Numbered from the stretch's first letter, positions 15,001-24,259 are shown. The stretch is DNA of 64,000 nucleotides from Myxococcus stipitatus DSM 14675 (GCF_000331735.1 NC_020126.1:7257501-7321500), one strand, 5' to 3'. Numbers and translations: made by a program. The notes: generated from the letters alone by a model not told the origin.

Positions 15001-17391
15001 CTAGTTGCGCAGCGGCTTGCCCTTCTCGATCATGAACGTCAGGCGGTCCTGGGTCTTCTCCTCGCCGCACAGGCTCAGGAAGGCCTCGGCCTCCAGCTCG
15101 AGCAGCTTGTCCTCGGTGACGAGCGCCGTGGTGCTCGTCTCACCGCCGGTCAGCACCCGAGCCAGCTTCTGGCCAATCTTGCGGTCGTGGGCGCTGACCT
15201 GGCCGTTCATCTCCATGTCGTACAGCATCATGTCGATGGTGGCGTAGCCGCTGGGGCCGCCCAGGCGGAAGCGCGTGGGGCGCGGCGCGCGGAAGCCCGA
15301 GTCCGCCATGCCCAGCACGCGCGCCTTCGCGTCCGACAGGAGGAAGTCGCGGTTGGCGCTGATGCCGTCCGACGCGGAGAGGAAGCCCGCCTCGCGCGCC
15401 TCCTCGGCGCTGGTGGCGACCTTCGCGGTGCCGATGGACAGGAACGCCTTCTTGAGGAAGGGCAGCGGATCGAAGTCCTTGTCCGTGGAGTACGCGCCGT
15501 AGAGGTTGCGCAGCAGCTGCATGTTGCCGCCGCCGCCGGGGATGAGGCCCACGCCGACCTCGACGAGGCCCATGTACAGCTCCGCGCTCGCCTGCACCGC
15601 GTTGCCGCCCATCGTCGCCTCGGCGCCGCCGCCCAGCGTCAGATTGAAGGGCGCCGTCACGACGGGCACCGGGCTGTAGCGCATGCGCTGGTTGGCCTGC
15701 TGGAAGGACGTCACCAGCTTGCGGATGTCCTCGTACTGGCCGCTCTTCGCCGCCCACACCAGCGCGACGATGTTGGCGCCCGCGGAGAAGTTGGCGCCGT
15801 CGTTGCCGATCACGAGGCCCTTGAAGTTCTTCTCCGTCTCGTCCAGCGCCGTGTGCATCATCTCGATGATCTGGTCATCGATGGAGTTCATCTTCGTGTG
15901 GAACTCCAGCAGCGTGGCGCCGTCGCCCATGTCCCACAGGGTGGCGGAGTCGTTGCCGGCGACCTTCTTGTTGCCGCGCTTGAGGTACTCCACGCGCTGC
16001 GTGCGCGCGTTCTCCGGCACCACCTTCACGGACTTCGTGGGGATGTCCCAGTACGTGTCCTTGCCGTTCGCCACGCCGTAGAAGGACTCGCGGCCCGCGG
16101 CCAGCATGTCCTCCACCCACGCGGCCGGCTTCAGGCCCAGCGCCTTCATCCGCTCGACGCCCTTCTTCACGCCGTACGCGTCCCAGACCTCGAAGGGCCC
16201 CAGGTCCCAGCCGAAGCCCCAGCGCACGCCGCGGTCCACGTTGACCACGTCGTCGGCAATCTCCGGGATGCGGCGGCTGGTGTACGCCAGCACGTCCAGC
16301 GTCACCTGCTCGGCGAACTTCGCGGCCTTGTCCGTCCCGTTGAGGACGACGGCCACGCGCTCCTTGACGTCCTCCACCTCGCGGGCGGCGCCCAGCGACT
16401 CGAAGCGCACCTTGCCCTGCGGCCGGTACTCGAGCGTCTTCAAGTCGAGCGCGAGGATGTCCTTGCCGCCGCTGCTGCGGTCCTTCTTGTAGAAGCCGCC
16501 GCCGGACTTGTCGCCCAGCATGCCCTTCTCCACCATCTTCTGGAGGAAGTCGGGGATGGCGAAGACGTTGCGCTCCTCATCCTGGGTGAGCGTGTCGTAG
16601 CAGTTCTTCGACACGTGGATGAAGGTGTCCAGGCCGACGATGTCCGCGGTGCGGAACACGGCGGACTTGGGGCGGCCCATGGCGGGGCCGAAAATCTTGT
16701 CCACCTCTTCGATGGACAGCTCCGCGGGGCCCATCGCGGCGATGGTCCGCATCATCCCGTACACGCCGATGCGGTTCGCGATGAAGTTGGTGGTGTCCTT
16801 GCCGTAGACGATGCCCTTGCCGAGGACCTCCTCACCAAAGCGGTGGAGGGTCTTCATCACCGCGGGGTCGGTCTCCGTGCCCGCCACGAGCTCCAGGAGC
16901 TTCATGTAGCGGACCGGGTTGAAGAAGTGCGTGACGAGGAAGTTCTTCTTGAACGCCGCGCCCCGGCCCTGCGTCATGCCGACAATCGACATGCCGGAGG
17001 TGTTGGAGGAGACGATGGCGTCCTTGCGCGCGTGCTTCTCCACCTTCTCGAAGAGCGCCTGCTTGACGGCCAGGTCCTCCTTCACCACCTCGATGACCCA
17101 GTCGCAGTCAGCGATGCGGTGCAGGTCGTCCTCGAAGTTGCCCACCTCGATGGCGGTGAACACCTGCTCGGACATGATGGGGCTGGGCTTCTGCTTGCGC
17201 ATGTTGGCCAGCGCCCCGAGGGCGAACTTGTTGCGGAAGGCCTTGGACGAGGTGTCCTCGCCCGGAGCGGCCTTCGGCGGAACGATGTCCAGGAGGAGCG
17301 CGCGCACGCCCGAGTTGGCCAGATGGGCGGCGATGCCGCTGCCCATCACTCCGGCGCCCAGGACAGCTACCTTGCGGATCCGCGTCGTCAT
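15001..17391 (-). CDS. fadN: 3-hydroxyacyl-CoA dehydrogenase / enoyl-CoA hydratase, FadN-type fusion
   Basis: A 796-aa bifunctional enzyme. The Rossmann NAD site VAVLGAGVMGSGIAAHLANSG is at the N-terminus, followed by the dehydrogenase domains, and the crotonase (enoyl-CoA hydratase) domain is C-terminal (NDGANFSAGANI; LIPGGGGN oxyanion-hole region). This order is opposite to E. coli FadB and matches Bacillus FadN. It carries out hydration and oxidation of enoyl-CoA, handing 3-ketoacyl-CoA to the thiolase encoded next. ATG 17391 begins the Rossmann fold directly; the open frame continues upstream only as the antisense of the M1 peptidase gene. Confidence 0.92.
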   Translation of the reverse strand: MTTRIRKVAVLGAGVMGSGIAAHLANSGVRALLLDIVPPKAAPGEDTSSKAFRNKFALGALANMRKQKPSPIMSEQVFTAIEVGNFEDDLHRIADCDWVIEVVKEDLAVKQALFEKVEKHARKDAIVSSNTSGMSIVGMTQGRGAAFKKNFLVTHFFNPVRYMKLLELVAGTETDPAVMKTLHRFGEEVLGKGIVYGKDTTNFIANRIGVYGMMRTIAAMGPAELSIEEVDKIFGPAMGRPKSAVFRTADIVGLDTFIHVSKNCYDTLTQDEERNVFAIPDFLQKMVEKGMLGDKSGGGFYKKDRSSGGKDILALDLKTLEYRPQGKVRFESLGAAREVEDVKERVAVVLNGTDKAAKFAEQVTLDVLAYTSRRIPEIADDVVNVDRGVRWGFGWDLGPFEVWDAYGVKKGVERMKALGLKPAAWVEDMLAAGRESFYGVANGKDTYWDIPTKSVKVVPENARTQRVEYLKRGNKKVAGNDSATLWDMGDGATLLEFHTKMNSIDDQIIEMMHTALDETEKNFKGLVIGNDGANFSAGANIVALVWAAKSGQYEDIRKLVTSFQQANQRMRYSPVPVVTAPFNLTLGGGAEATMGGNAVQASAELYMGLVEVGVGLIPGGGGNMQLLRNLYGAYSTDKDFDPLPFLKKAFLSIGTAKVATSAEEAREAGFLSASDGISANRDFLLSDAKARVLGMADSGFRAPRPTRFRLGGPSGYATIDMMLYDMEMNGQVSAHDRKIGQKLARVLTGGETSTTALVTEDKLLELEAEAFLSLCGEEKTQDRLTFMIEKGKPLRN

Positions 17392-17438
17392 TGGAAGAGG
17401 CTCCCTTGAGGGAATTAGGGGACTGCACAAATGTAGGC

Positions 17439-17458
17439 GATTGACCCGAAAGTCAATC
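17439..17458. promoter_or_regulatory. 7-bp perfect inverted repeat, operator candidate for fadNA
   Basis: GATTGAC-CCGAAA-GTCAATC lies 48 bp upstream of the fadN start and 63 bp upstream of the divergent M1 peptidase gene. An inverted repeat of this size in a divergent promoter region fits a TetR- or GntR-type repressor of fatty-acid genes, but no regulator gene is adjacent. Confidence 0.45.
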
Positions 17459-17520
17459 TGTTCGGAAGGTGGAGCCCCTCGCCATGGGGTCACCACCCCG
17501 GCTAAGAAAACAGACCTTCC

Positions 17521-19275
17521 ATGGCTCGCCCCGACCCGCACTCCTACAACGACAGCACGCAGCCCGAGACGGAAACCCTGGACTGGAAGGCCCGAGTGGA
17601 CTTCCACACAAGGAGACTCCACGCCGAAGCCACGTTGACGCTCAAGGAAGCATCCGCCGGCCCTCTGGATTTGGACACGCGGGACCTGGAGATTCTCAGA
17701 GTCGTAGACGCTGGGGGTCGCCCCTTGCCCTACATGCTGGCACCTCCCGAGCCCATCCTGGGGAGCCGGCTGCGGGTGGAGCTGCCTGCGGGCGTGCGGC
17801 AATTGACCGTGCACTACCGCACGTCTCCTACGGCCAGCGCGCTCCAGTGGCTGACACCTTCGCAGACGGCGGGTGGGCAGCACCCGTTCCTCTACAGCCA
17901 ATGCCAGGCGATTCACGCGCGCAGCGTGGTGCCGCTGCAGGACACGCCTCGCATCCGCATCCGGTACCGCGCGGCGCTGCGCGTGCCCAAGGCGCTCAAG
18001 GCCGTCATGGCGGCCAGCTTCGTGCGGCGCGAGGAGCACGGCGTGGAGGCGGAGGAGCAGTACGAGATGCCGCAGCCGGTGCCGCCCTACCTGCTGGCCT
18101 TCGCGGTGGGGAGCCTGGCGCCGAAGGAGCTGGGCCCGCGCTCCCGCGTGTGGGCGGAGCCGGAGCAACTCGAGGACGCGGCGGAGGAGTTCTCCGGCGT
18201 GGACGACATGCTGCGCGCCGCCGAGTCCCTCTTCGGGCCGTATGACTGGGAGCGGTTCGATTTGCTCACCATGCCCCCGTCGTTCCCCTACGGCGGCATG
18301 GAGAACCCGCGGCTGACGTTCCTCACGCCCACGCTGATTGCCGGGGACAAGAGCCTGGTCAACGTGGTGGCGCATGAGCTGGCGCACTCGTGGACGGGCA
18401 ACCTCGTCACGAATGCCTCCGCGGAGCACTTCTGGCTCAACGAGGGCTTCACCGTCTTCGCCGAGCGCCGCATCCTGGAGGCGCTGGCCGGGCAGGAAGT
18501 CGCCGCCCTGCACGCCGCGCTGGGCAGGCGGGCCCTGGACGAGGCCCTGCACCACTTCCGCGAGCACCCGCACCTGACGGCGCTGCGCACGCACCTGACG
18601 GGCGTGGACCCGGACGAGGCCTTCTCCCAGATTCCGTACGAGAAGGGCTACCTGTTCCTCCGCGCCATGGAGGACGCCGTGGGCCGCGAGAAGTTCGACG
18701 GCTTCCTGCGCAGCTACCTGGCCACGTACCGCTTCAAGGCCCTCACCACCGAGGAGTTCATCGCCTTCACGGAGCGGGAGCTGCCCGGGGTGCTCAACCG
18801 GGTCAACGCGGAGGCGTACCTGCGCCGTCCGGGCGTGCCCGTCAGCGCCCCCGCGCCCCGCTCTCGGCGGCTGGAGGCCTTGCAGCGCTTGCGCGGCACG
18901 GTGCCATCCGTCGACGCGGTGAAGGACTGGACGCCCGCGGAGTGGCAGCTCTTCCTGGAGTGGATGCCGGCGGACGCGTCCAAGGACCTGTTCCGGCAGC
19001 TCGACGAGCGCTTCGGCCTCACGCGGAGCCGCAACTCGGAGGTGCTGGTGGCGTGGCTCGTGGCGGCGCTGCGCGCGGGCTGGGAGCCGGCGGTGGGCCG
19101 CACGGAGGCGTTCCTGGGCGAGGTGGGCCGCATGAAGTACCTCAAGCCCTTGTACGGCGTGCTCAGCGCGTCCCGCGAGCACCGGGGTCTGGCGCGCTCG
19201 CTCTTCAAGCAGTACGGGGAGCGCTACCACCCCATCGCCCGGCAGGGCGTGGAGCTCATCCTGTCCCGCGCCTGA
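17521..19275 (+). CDS. M1-family zinc metallopeptidase (aminopeptidase N / LTA4-hydrolase type)
   Basis: A 584-aa cytoplasmic-type aminopeptidase with the exopeptidase motif YGGMENP and the zinc site HELAHSWTGN with the third ligand in the following NEGF Glu (LNEGFTVFAERR). Layout is N-terminal beta domain, catalytic domain, then a C-terminal helical domain (about 440-584) like leukotriene A4 hydrolase. There is no signal peptide. It removes N-terminal residues from peptides; specificity cannot be read. Transcribed divergently from fadN and convergently with the methyltransferase gene. Confidence 0.88.
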   Translation: MARPDPHSYNDSTQPETETLDWKARVDFHTRRLHAEATLTLKEASAGPLDLDTRDLEILRVVDAGGRPLPYMLAPPEPILGSRLRVELPAGVRQLTVHYRTSPTASALQWLTPSQTAGGQHPFLYSQCQAIHARSVVPLQDTPRIRIRYRAALRVPKALKAVMAASFVRREEHGVEAEEQYEMPQPVPPYLLAFAVGSLAPKELGPRSRVWAEPEQLEDAAEEFSGVDDMLRAAESLFGPYDWERFDLLTMPPSFPYGGMENPRLTFLTPTLIAGDKSLVNVVAHELAHSWTGNLVTNASAEHFWLNEGFTVFAERRILEALAGQEVAALHAALGRRALDEALHHFREHPHLTALRTHLTGVDPDEAFSQIPYEKGYLFLRAMEDAVGREKFDGFLRSYLATYRFKALTTEEFIAFTERELPGVLNRVNAEAYLRRPGVPVSAPAPRSRRLEALQRLRGTVPSVDAVKDWTPAEWQLFLEWMPADASKDLFRQLDERFGLTRSRNSEVLVAWLVAALRAGWEPAVGRTEAFLGEVGRMKYLKPLYGVLSASREHRGLARSLFKQYGERYHPIARQGVELILSRA

Positions 19276-19306
19276 GCCAGCGCGCGGGACGGAAGGGACA
19301 CCGGAG

Positions 19307-20188
19307 CTACTTCGAGGAGACGGCCTTGAGCCGCTTCTCGGAGAGCTCCAGGTACTTCGCATCCATGTCGATGCCCACGTAGCGGCGGTTCAGCTTGAGG
19401 GCGGCCACGCCCGTGGTGCCGCTGCCGTTGAAGGGGTCCAGGATGAGCGCGTCCTCAGGGGTGCTCGCCTCGATGATGCGCTCCAGCAGGGCCACGGGCT
19501 TCTGCGTGGGGTGGCTGCCGAAGGCCTTCTCCTCGCCGCCGCGCGGGACGGTGAGCGTCCACAGCCGGCCCTCGCCGTCCGCGGTGACTTCCGCGTCGCC
19601 GGAGGGAGGCAGCACCCAGGCGTCGCGCATCTGCTTGCCGCCGTTGTCCGCCTTCATCTTCGAGTAGTTGAAGACGTGCTGGAGCTTGCCGCCCGACTTG
19701 GGGGAGGCCCAGATGAGCAGCTCCGTGGAGTGCGTGAAGTAGCGGCACGCCAGGTTGGGGCTCGCGTTGGGCTTGAACCAGGTGACGGTGTTGAGGAGCT
19801 TGTAGCCGAGCTTCTGCATCGCGAAGCCGGCGTTGAAGATGACGTGCTGCGTGCCGCTCACCCAGAGCGTGCCGGTGGGCTTGAGCAGGCGCTGGCAGGC
19901 GGCGAGCCACGCCGTGGTGAAGGCATGGTCCTCCTCCACCCCGCGCGACACGTCCCAGTTGCCCTTCTGCACGGACACGCGCTTGCCCCCCTTGCAGGTG
20001 GTCCCCCCGTTGGAGAGGAAGTACGGCGGGTCCGCGAAAATCATGTCGAAGGTCTGGGGCTCGAACTGCTGCAGAAGCTCCAGGCTGTCCCCGCGCAGGA
20101 GCGTCCAGGCGTCGCCCTTCGCGTGCACGTTCTCGCTCAGGGAACGGCGGACAACCTTCAGGTTTTGGGCAGCAGCTTCCGCGAACAT
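19307..20188 (-). CDS. Orphan DpnA-type DNA adenine methyltransferase
   Basis: A 293-aa beta-class methyltransferase: the catalytic DPPY lies at residues 53-56 (IFADPPYFLSNGG) and the AdoMet motif at the C-terminal end (LDPFNGSGTTG). SNGG, the NLACRYFTHSTE segment and HPTQKP match the DpnA (M.DpnIIB) subfamily, whose members make N6-methyladenine in GATC context. No restriction gene is adjacent, so it is a solitary methylase, perhaps epigenetic or protective. A perfect 9-bp inverted repeat lies 53 bp upstream of its start. Recognition site is inferred from similarity only. Confidence 0.85.
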   Translation of the reverse strand: MFAEAAAQNLKVVRRSLSENVHAKGDAWTLLRGDSLELLQQFEPQTFDMIFADPPYFLSNGGTTCKGGKRVSVQKGNWDVSRGVEEDHAFTTAWLAACQRLLKPTGTLWVSGTQHVIFNAGFAMQKLGYKLLNTVTWFKPNASPNLACRYFTHSTELLIWASPKSGGKLQHVFNYSKMKADNGGKQMRDAWVLPPSGDAEVTADGEGRLWTLTVPRGGEEKAFGSHPTQKPVALLERIIEASTPEDALILDPFNGSGTTGVAALKLNRRYVGIDMDAKYLELSEKRLKAVSSK

Positions 20189-20240
20189 CTCGCCTCCGTC
20201 AGACTCTTCGGCTGGGACGCGGCGGACTGTGCAGTCACCT

Positions 20241-20274
20241 GGGTGCTACGTCTAATTATTGGCCTGTAGCACCC
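20241..20274. promoter_or_regulatory. 9-bp perfect inverted repeat in methyltransferase promoter
   Basis: GGGTGCTAC and GTAGCACCC flank a 16-bp AT-rich spacer containing TAATTATT. The site lies 53 bp upstream of the methyltransferase start, in the position of a promoter. An operator overlapping a -10 element is the simplest reading; C-proteins and other small regulators use such sites. Confidence 0.45.
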
Positions 20275-20407
20275 TGAAACTTGACGGGTGACTCAGGTCG
20301 TAGAAGCGCCGCGAGCAGGGCGGGAGCGCCTCTTCTGGAGGCCCTCCGTCACCCTGCTCGACGGTGCTGCTTCTCACTGTGATGTGAAGCGCGGCGACAG
20401 CCTGGAA

Positions 20408-20680
20408 TCAGGCCTTGGCCTTCTTGCCACCCTTGGCGGGGGCAGCGGCGCCCTCGGCGGGAGCAGCGGCGTCCTTCGCCGGGTTGGCCGCGTACTTCTT
20501 GCGGAAGCGGTCGATACGGCCCGCCGTGTCCATGAGCTTGTACTTGCCCGTGAAGAAGGGGTGGCAGTTCGAGCAGACTTCCACCGAGAACGAGCCGCGG
20601 GTGGAGTGGGTCTCGACGACGTTCCCGCACGCACAGGTGATGCGGGCCGGCGGGTAGACAGGGTGCATTTCCGGCTTCAT
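20408..20680 (-). CDS. rpmE: 50S ribosomal protein L31 (zinc-binding form)
   Basis: A 90-aa L31 beginning [20 protein letters not shown]. Cys16, Cys18, Cys36 and Cys39 (CAC..CSNC) make the zinc-binding C+ form, and [24 protein letters not shown] is the family core. The C-terminus is extended by about 20 Ala/Pro/Lys residues beyond the usual 66-70. The gene sits downstream of the selenoprotein candidate with about 110 bp between, probably with its own promoter. Confidence 0.95.
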   Translation of the reverse strand: MKPEMHPVYPPARITCACGNVVETHSTRGSFSVEVCSNCHPFFTGKYKLMDTAGRIDRFRKKYAANPAKDAAAPAEGAAAPAKGGKKAKA

Positions 20681-20790
20681 GACGCTCTCCAAAGTGCCTT
20701 GCCCCCAGCCGCCAACGGCTAGGAGGTCCGACACTGACAGTGGCCGGCGCTTATAACGGCGCGCCGACCGGGGCACAAGCCTGGCACGGC

Positions 20791-21927
20791 TCAGTGGGCG
20801 CTCGAGCCCGGGGGCTCGATGCGCTCCACCGCCTTCTGGACGGCCGGATCTCCCGGCACGTCAGGTCCAAGCTGAATGTAGGACAGTAGATGCGTCCGGG
20901 GCGCCGGGGTTGCGCCCTCGGATGCTGTTTTCCGCAGGGCGGTGCGGCGGGCCTCCAGGCTGGCGACCGCCGAGTCGAGCGCCGCCTTCTGCGCCGGGTC
21001 CTTCGACTGGGCGCTGCGCTCCTTCGCCCGGGCGAGGTTGGACTCCACCAGGCGAAGCTGGTCCTTGGCGCGCGCCTGCTCGGAGATGTCCGTGAAGCGG
21101 CCAGGGCCGTTGATGGACAGCTCCAGCTTCGCGACCTGCCGGCCGCGCTCCCCGGGCTGCAGCAGCGTGGTCATCCCCACCCGCTGCGAGATGCCCGAGC
21201 CCCGGCCGTCATGGGACTGGAGGACGAAGTCCACGCCGTCCAGGCCACTGGCCAGTTGGAGCAGCTCGTCGTAGGGCACGGCGGCGAGCAGCACCACCAG
21301 GTCCACGTGCTCCTGCTGGCGCAGCCGCTTCGCCTCGGCGACCACCGCGGGCGCGACGGGCAGCCCCCGCCGCGTCCCGAGCGTCTTGCCCTTGACGGGG
21401 GGGTCCAGGGGCTCCGGCTCGGCCTTCGCGGGCGAGGCGCCCACGACGCCCACCTTGAACCCGCCCACCTGCGTCACCAGCGACGCGGGGAACAGGAGCT
21501 TGCCCTGCGCATCCACCAGGTTCGCGGACAGCAGCTTCAGCTTGGACTTGCGCGTCTGCTTGCGCAGGAAGTCCACGCCCAGCCCCAGGTCCCGGGTGCC
21601 CACCGCCATGGCGACGGTGCCTTGTGCCTCCATCTGCGCGAGCAGCAGCTCCGCGCGTGCACGGGCATCCGGGGCCTCACCGCTGTCCCGGCTCCTGAAG
21701 AGTGCGTTGCCCGCATCCAACACCAAGAGCGGTACGCCCTTGGAGCGCTCTTGCTCTATCGCGACTTTTCGTCTGGCCAGACCGCCAGACGGGTTGTGTC
21801 GTCAACCACAGGGGGCGATTTCGCCCCCATTGTCTCCGGTGAAGAGCAGCACGAGCTGCTTGGGCGCGGCGCCCGCCACCAGGGGCAGGAGCCAGAACGC
21901 CAGCGCGGCGAGCCGCGGGGAACGCAT
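20791..21927 (-). CDS. Putative selenoprotein: exported 5'-nucleotidase/UshA-fold protein with in-frame TGA
   Basis: Read from ATG 21927 the frame gives a signal peptide ([20 protein letters not shown]), then [15 protein letters not shown], a TGA at 21804-21802, and [18 protein letters not shown] in the same frame to 20791; about 378 residues. Exported relatives have a second Cys (PCGC then GGLARR) exactly where the TGA stands, so TGA as selenocysteine in a CGU motif is the best reading. A stem-loop suited to SECIS follows. The phosphatase DxH is replaced by DNG and later His ligands are not evident, so a redox rather than phosphatase role is plausible. The start lies 2 bp after the upstream stop (TGAGCATG). 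Automated calling would begin near 21726 and lose the signal and motif. Confidence 0.7.
21770..21791 (-). promoter_or_regulatory. Candidate bacterial SECIS stem-loop
   Basis: On the minus strand CGTCTGGC (21791-21784), loop GGTCTG (21783-21778) and GCCAGACG (21777-21770) form a perfect 8-bp stem. The apical loop starts 18 nt after the TGA and its first base is G. Bacterial SECIS elements have a loop roughly 16-37 nt after the UGA with a G in the first two loop positions, so both rules are met. Confidence 0.6.
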
Positions 21928-21929
21928 GC

Positions 21930-22778
21930 TCACTTCTTGCCTCCCTTCTTCGGAGGAGTCTTGGACTTGTCCAGCTCCGCGATGCGCTCCTTGGCCGTCT
22001 TGGCGGCGCCGGACTTGGGGTAGCTCTTCACGAGCTCCTCGAGCGCCATGCGCGACTCATCGCGCATCTTGAGCTGGGCGAAGCACTCCGAGGAGCGCAG
22101 GTACGCATCCGGCGCGGACGGCGTCTTCGGGTGGTCCTGCACCACCTTGCCGTACTCGAAGAGGGCCTCGCGGCACTTGGACTCGGAGAGGTACGTCTCG
22201 CCCAGGCCGTAGTGGGCCTCGCCCACCAGCGGGTCCTTGGTCCACTTCTTCATCAGCTCGGTGAAGAGCTGACGGGCGACGAGGACCTCACCGGCCTTGG
22301 CCTTCTCCCGCGCGAGCGCGAGGAAGTCCTTGGGGTTGTCGGGGCGCTTGAGCTCCTCGGCCTTCTTCTTGGCCTCGGCCTCCTTCACGGCGGCGGCGCC
22401 CTGCAGGGCGAGCAGCTTCTGGTCCTGCGCGCCGAGGGCCGTCTCCAGCTCGGTAATTTTGTGGACGTACGTCTCCACCTGACCGCGGAGCTGGGAGAGG
22501 TCCTCCATGGTCTTCTGGAGCTGGATGCCGATGTCCGCGTCCTTGCGGCGCGCGGCGGTGTCCAAGCCGTCGAGGGCCTTGGTGACCTCGGCGACCTTCT
22601 CGTCGATTTTCGGCAAGGTGGCGGCGAGCTGCTCGCGCGCCTCCTTCAGCTCCGCCTGCATCTGCGCGGAGTCGGCGCCGAGACGGTCGACCTTCGCCTC
22701 GAGGGCGCGGCCGCGGTCGGCGGGATAGAAACAACCAGGGAGCGCCACGAGCAGGGCGAGCAGGACGAGCCTTCGCAT
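21930..22778 (-). CDS. CpoB/YbgF-like coiled-coil TPR lipoprotein
   Basis: A 282-aa lipoprotein (MRRLVLLALLVALPGC, Cys16). Residues about 25-130 are a long coiled coil with heptads of Leu, Ala and Lys; residues about 150-265 are three TPR-like repeats (ARQLFTELMKKW, EALFEYGKVVQDHPKT, LEELVKSYPKS). This layout is that of CpoB/YbgF, the Tol-Pal associated factor that coordinates outer-membrane constriction with peptidoglycan synthesis. The selenoprotein candidate follows 2 bp after its stop. Pal-like and chemosensory genes lie upstream on the same strand. Tail is Lys/Gly-rich. Confidence 0.7.
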   Translation of the reverse strand: MRRLVLLALLVALPGCFYPADRGRALEAKVDRLGADSAQMQAELKEAREQLAATLPKIDEKVAEVTKALDGLDTAARRKDADIGIQLQKTMEDLSQLRGQVETYVHKITELETALGAQDQKLLALQGAAAVKEAEAKKKAEELKRPDNPKDFLALAREKAKAGEVLVARQLFTELMKKWTKDPLVGEAHYGLGETYLSESKCREALFEYGKVVQDHPKTPSAPDAYLRSSECFAQLKMRDESRMALEELVKSYPKSGAAKTAKERIAELDKSKTPPKKGGKK

Positions 22779-22864
22779 GGGGTCGGCATCTTACGGCCAA
22801 ATCGCCGCCCCGTCCGGACTTCTCGCGTCCGGAATTCGACTTCCCAACCCGCTCGCCTGCTTCG

Positions 22865-24259
22865 TCAGCGAGTCCCGCCCAGGGGCTCCAGGCGTCCGGC
22901 GGCGTGGGCACACGCCACGCGCAGGCGGCTGGGGTTGAGGAAGAACGGGACGGGGCGCGAGCGGCCTTCCTCCAGGGACACCAGGGCCCGGCGATACTCC
23001 ACGGCCGCGTCGAGGGGGCGGCGGCACTGCTCCAGCAGCAGCCCCAGCAGGTACCGCGCGGCGGCGTGATCCGGGTCCAGTGAGAGACACCGCCGCAAGT
23101 CCCGCTCCGCGGCCGCGTCCGAGGCCCCCGACGAGGCTCCATCCAGCACACAGGCGAAGAGCAGGTCCGCCTCGGTGAAGGCCGCGGCGGAGGCCAGCGT
23201 GTGACCGGGCTCGGCCGGCCCCTCGGGGCTTCGTCCTCCTGGAGTCGACGAGGCGTCCGCTCGCCCCGAGGAAGGGCGCGGGTCCTCGCTCGGGGCCGGT
23301 GCATCGCTCCCCGCGGGTCCGCGTGTTCCCCCGACGGAGGCACCGTCCTGGGGCCGCGCCACCTCCCAGGCCGAGCGGGAGTCCCGAGGCGCCGCGGTCC
23401 CCTCCCCGCTCCGAGGTCCCCCCACCCGGACATGGAAGAAGGCGGAGGTCGTGCGCACCACGCTCAGCGTCGGGGGCACCTGGAGCAGCGGCTCCGACGA
23501 GGACAACACCAACGTCCCGCCCGGCACCAGGCTGTCCGCCAGCGCCGCCACCGTCCGATGGAAGGACTCCACCGTGAAGTAGATGAGGACGTTGCGGCAG
23601 AAGACGACGTCGAAGCCACCCTCCTCCGGCGGCCGGGGGTACGGCGCGTCCATCAGGTTGTGGACCTGGAAGCTCGCGCGCTCTCGCAGCGCCGACACCA
23701 GCGCCAGCCGCGAGCCCTTGGGCATGAAGTAGCGCTCGCGCGGCCCCGCGGGCACCCGGCGCAGTTGCTCCGGGGTGAACGACAGCGAGCACGCACGCCG
23801 CAGCGCCGCCTCGGAGATGTCCGTGCCCAGCACGCTGCTCCCAGGACTGGCGCCGGACTCGGCCAGCAGCATCAGCAGCGTGGCCACCTCCTCCCCCGTG
23901 GAGCAGCCCGCGCTCCACAGGCGCAGGGGCCGCCCTCCCGCCCTCGCGACCAGCGGCGCGAGGACGTGGTCCCGGAAGTCGTTGAGCTGCACCTCGTCGC
24001 GGAAGAGGTCCGTCTTGTTCACCACCACCGCGGAGATGAGGCCCTCCAGGTCCGCCGCGCCCGTCGGGGACTTGAGGAACGCGAGGTATTGGTGCGGCGT
24101 GAGGCCTCGGCACCGCTCCGCGAGGCGATCATCCAGCCGTCGAATCTGGGGGCCGCTCAACGCCATGCCCGTACGCGCCGTGAGGAAGGCGCGCACGGAG
24201 GCCCATTGCCCACCCGAGGCCCGCACCGGCGGCTCAGCGCCCCACTGCGAGCGACTCAC
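22865..24259 (-). CDS. cheR: CheR-type MCP methyltransferase with C-terminal repeat region
   Basis: 464 aa. The N-terminal 270 residues are CheR: an all-helical N-domain, then the AdoMet site [22 protein letters not shown], and [11 protein letters not shown]. It methylates glutamates on chemoreceptors. After a low-complexity linker (about 275-345) the C-terminus has a TPR-like segment ([34 protein letters not shown]), as in other myxobacterial CheR proteins. GTG 24259 lies inside the end of cheB, overlapping by 26 bp. Last gene of the chemosensory operon. Confidence 0.88.
   Translation of the reverse strand: MSRSQWGAEPPVRASGGQWASVRAFLTARTGMALSGPQIRRLDDRLAERCRGLTPHQYLAFLKSPTGAADLEGLISAVVVNKTDLFRDEVQLNDFRDHVLAPLVARAGGRPLRLWSAGCSTGEEVATLLMLLAESGASPGSSVLGTDISEAALRRACSLSFTPEQLRRVPAGPRERYFMPKGSRLALVSALRERASFQVHNLMDAPYPRPPEEGGFDVVFCRNVLIYFTVESFHRTVAALADSLVPGGTLVLSSSEPLLQVPPTLSVVRTTSAFFHVRVGGPRSGEGTAAPRDSRSAWEVARPQDGASVGGTRGPAGSDAPAPSEDPRPSSGRADASSTPGGRSPEGPAEPGHTLASAAAFTEADLLFACVLDGASSGASDAAAERDLRRCLSLDPDHAAARYLLGLLLEQCRRPLDAAVEYRRALVSLEEGRSRPVPFFLNPSRLRVACAHAAGRLEPLGGTR

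Noticed and set aside
14722-17409. 895-codon plus-strand open frame
   Set aside because: Antisense shadow of fadN with no recognisable domain.
17392-19362. Minus-strand frame extending fadN upstream by 657 codons
   Set aside because: It is the antisense of the M1 peptidase gene, Arg/Gly/Leu-rich without motifs; the Rossmann start at 17391 is the true N-terminus.
20791-21726. Shorter start of the 5'-nucleotidase-like gene at TTG 21726
   Set aside because: It would lack a signal peptide and start inside a conserved strand; the coupled ATG 21927 with in-frame TGA explains the upstream coding signal better.
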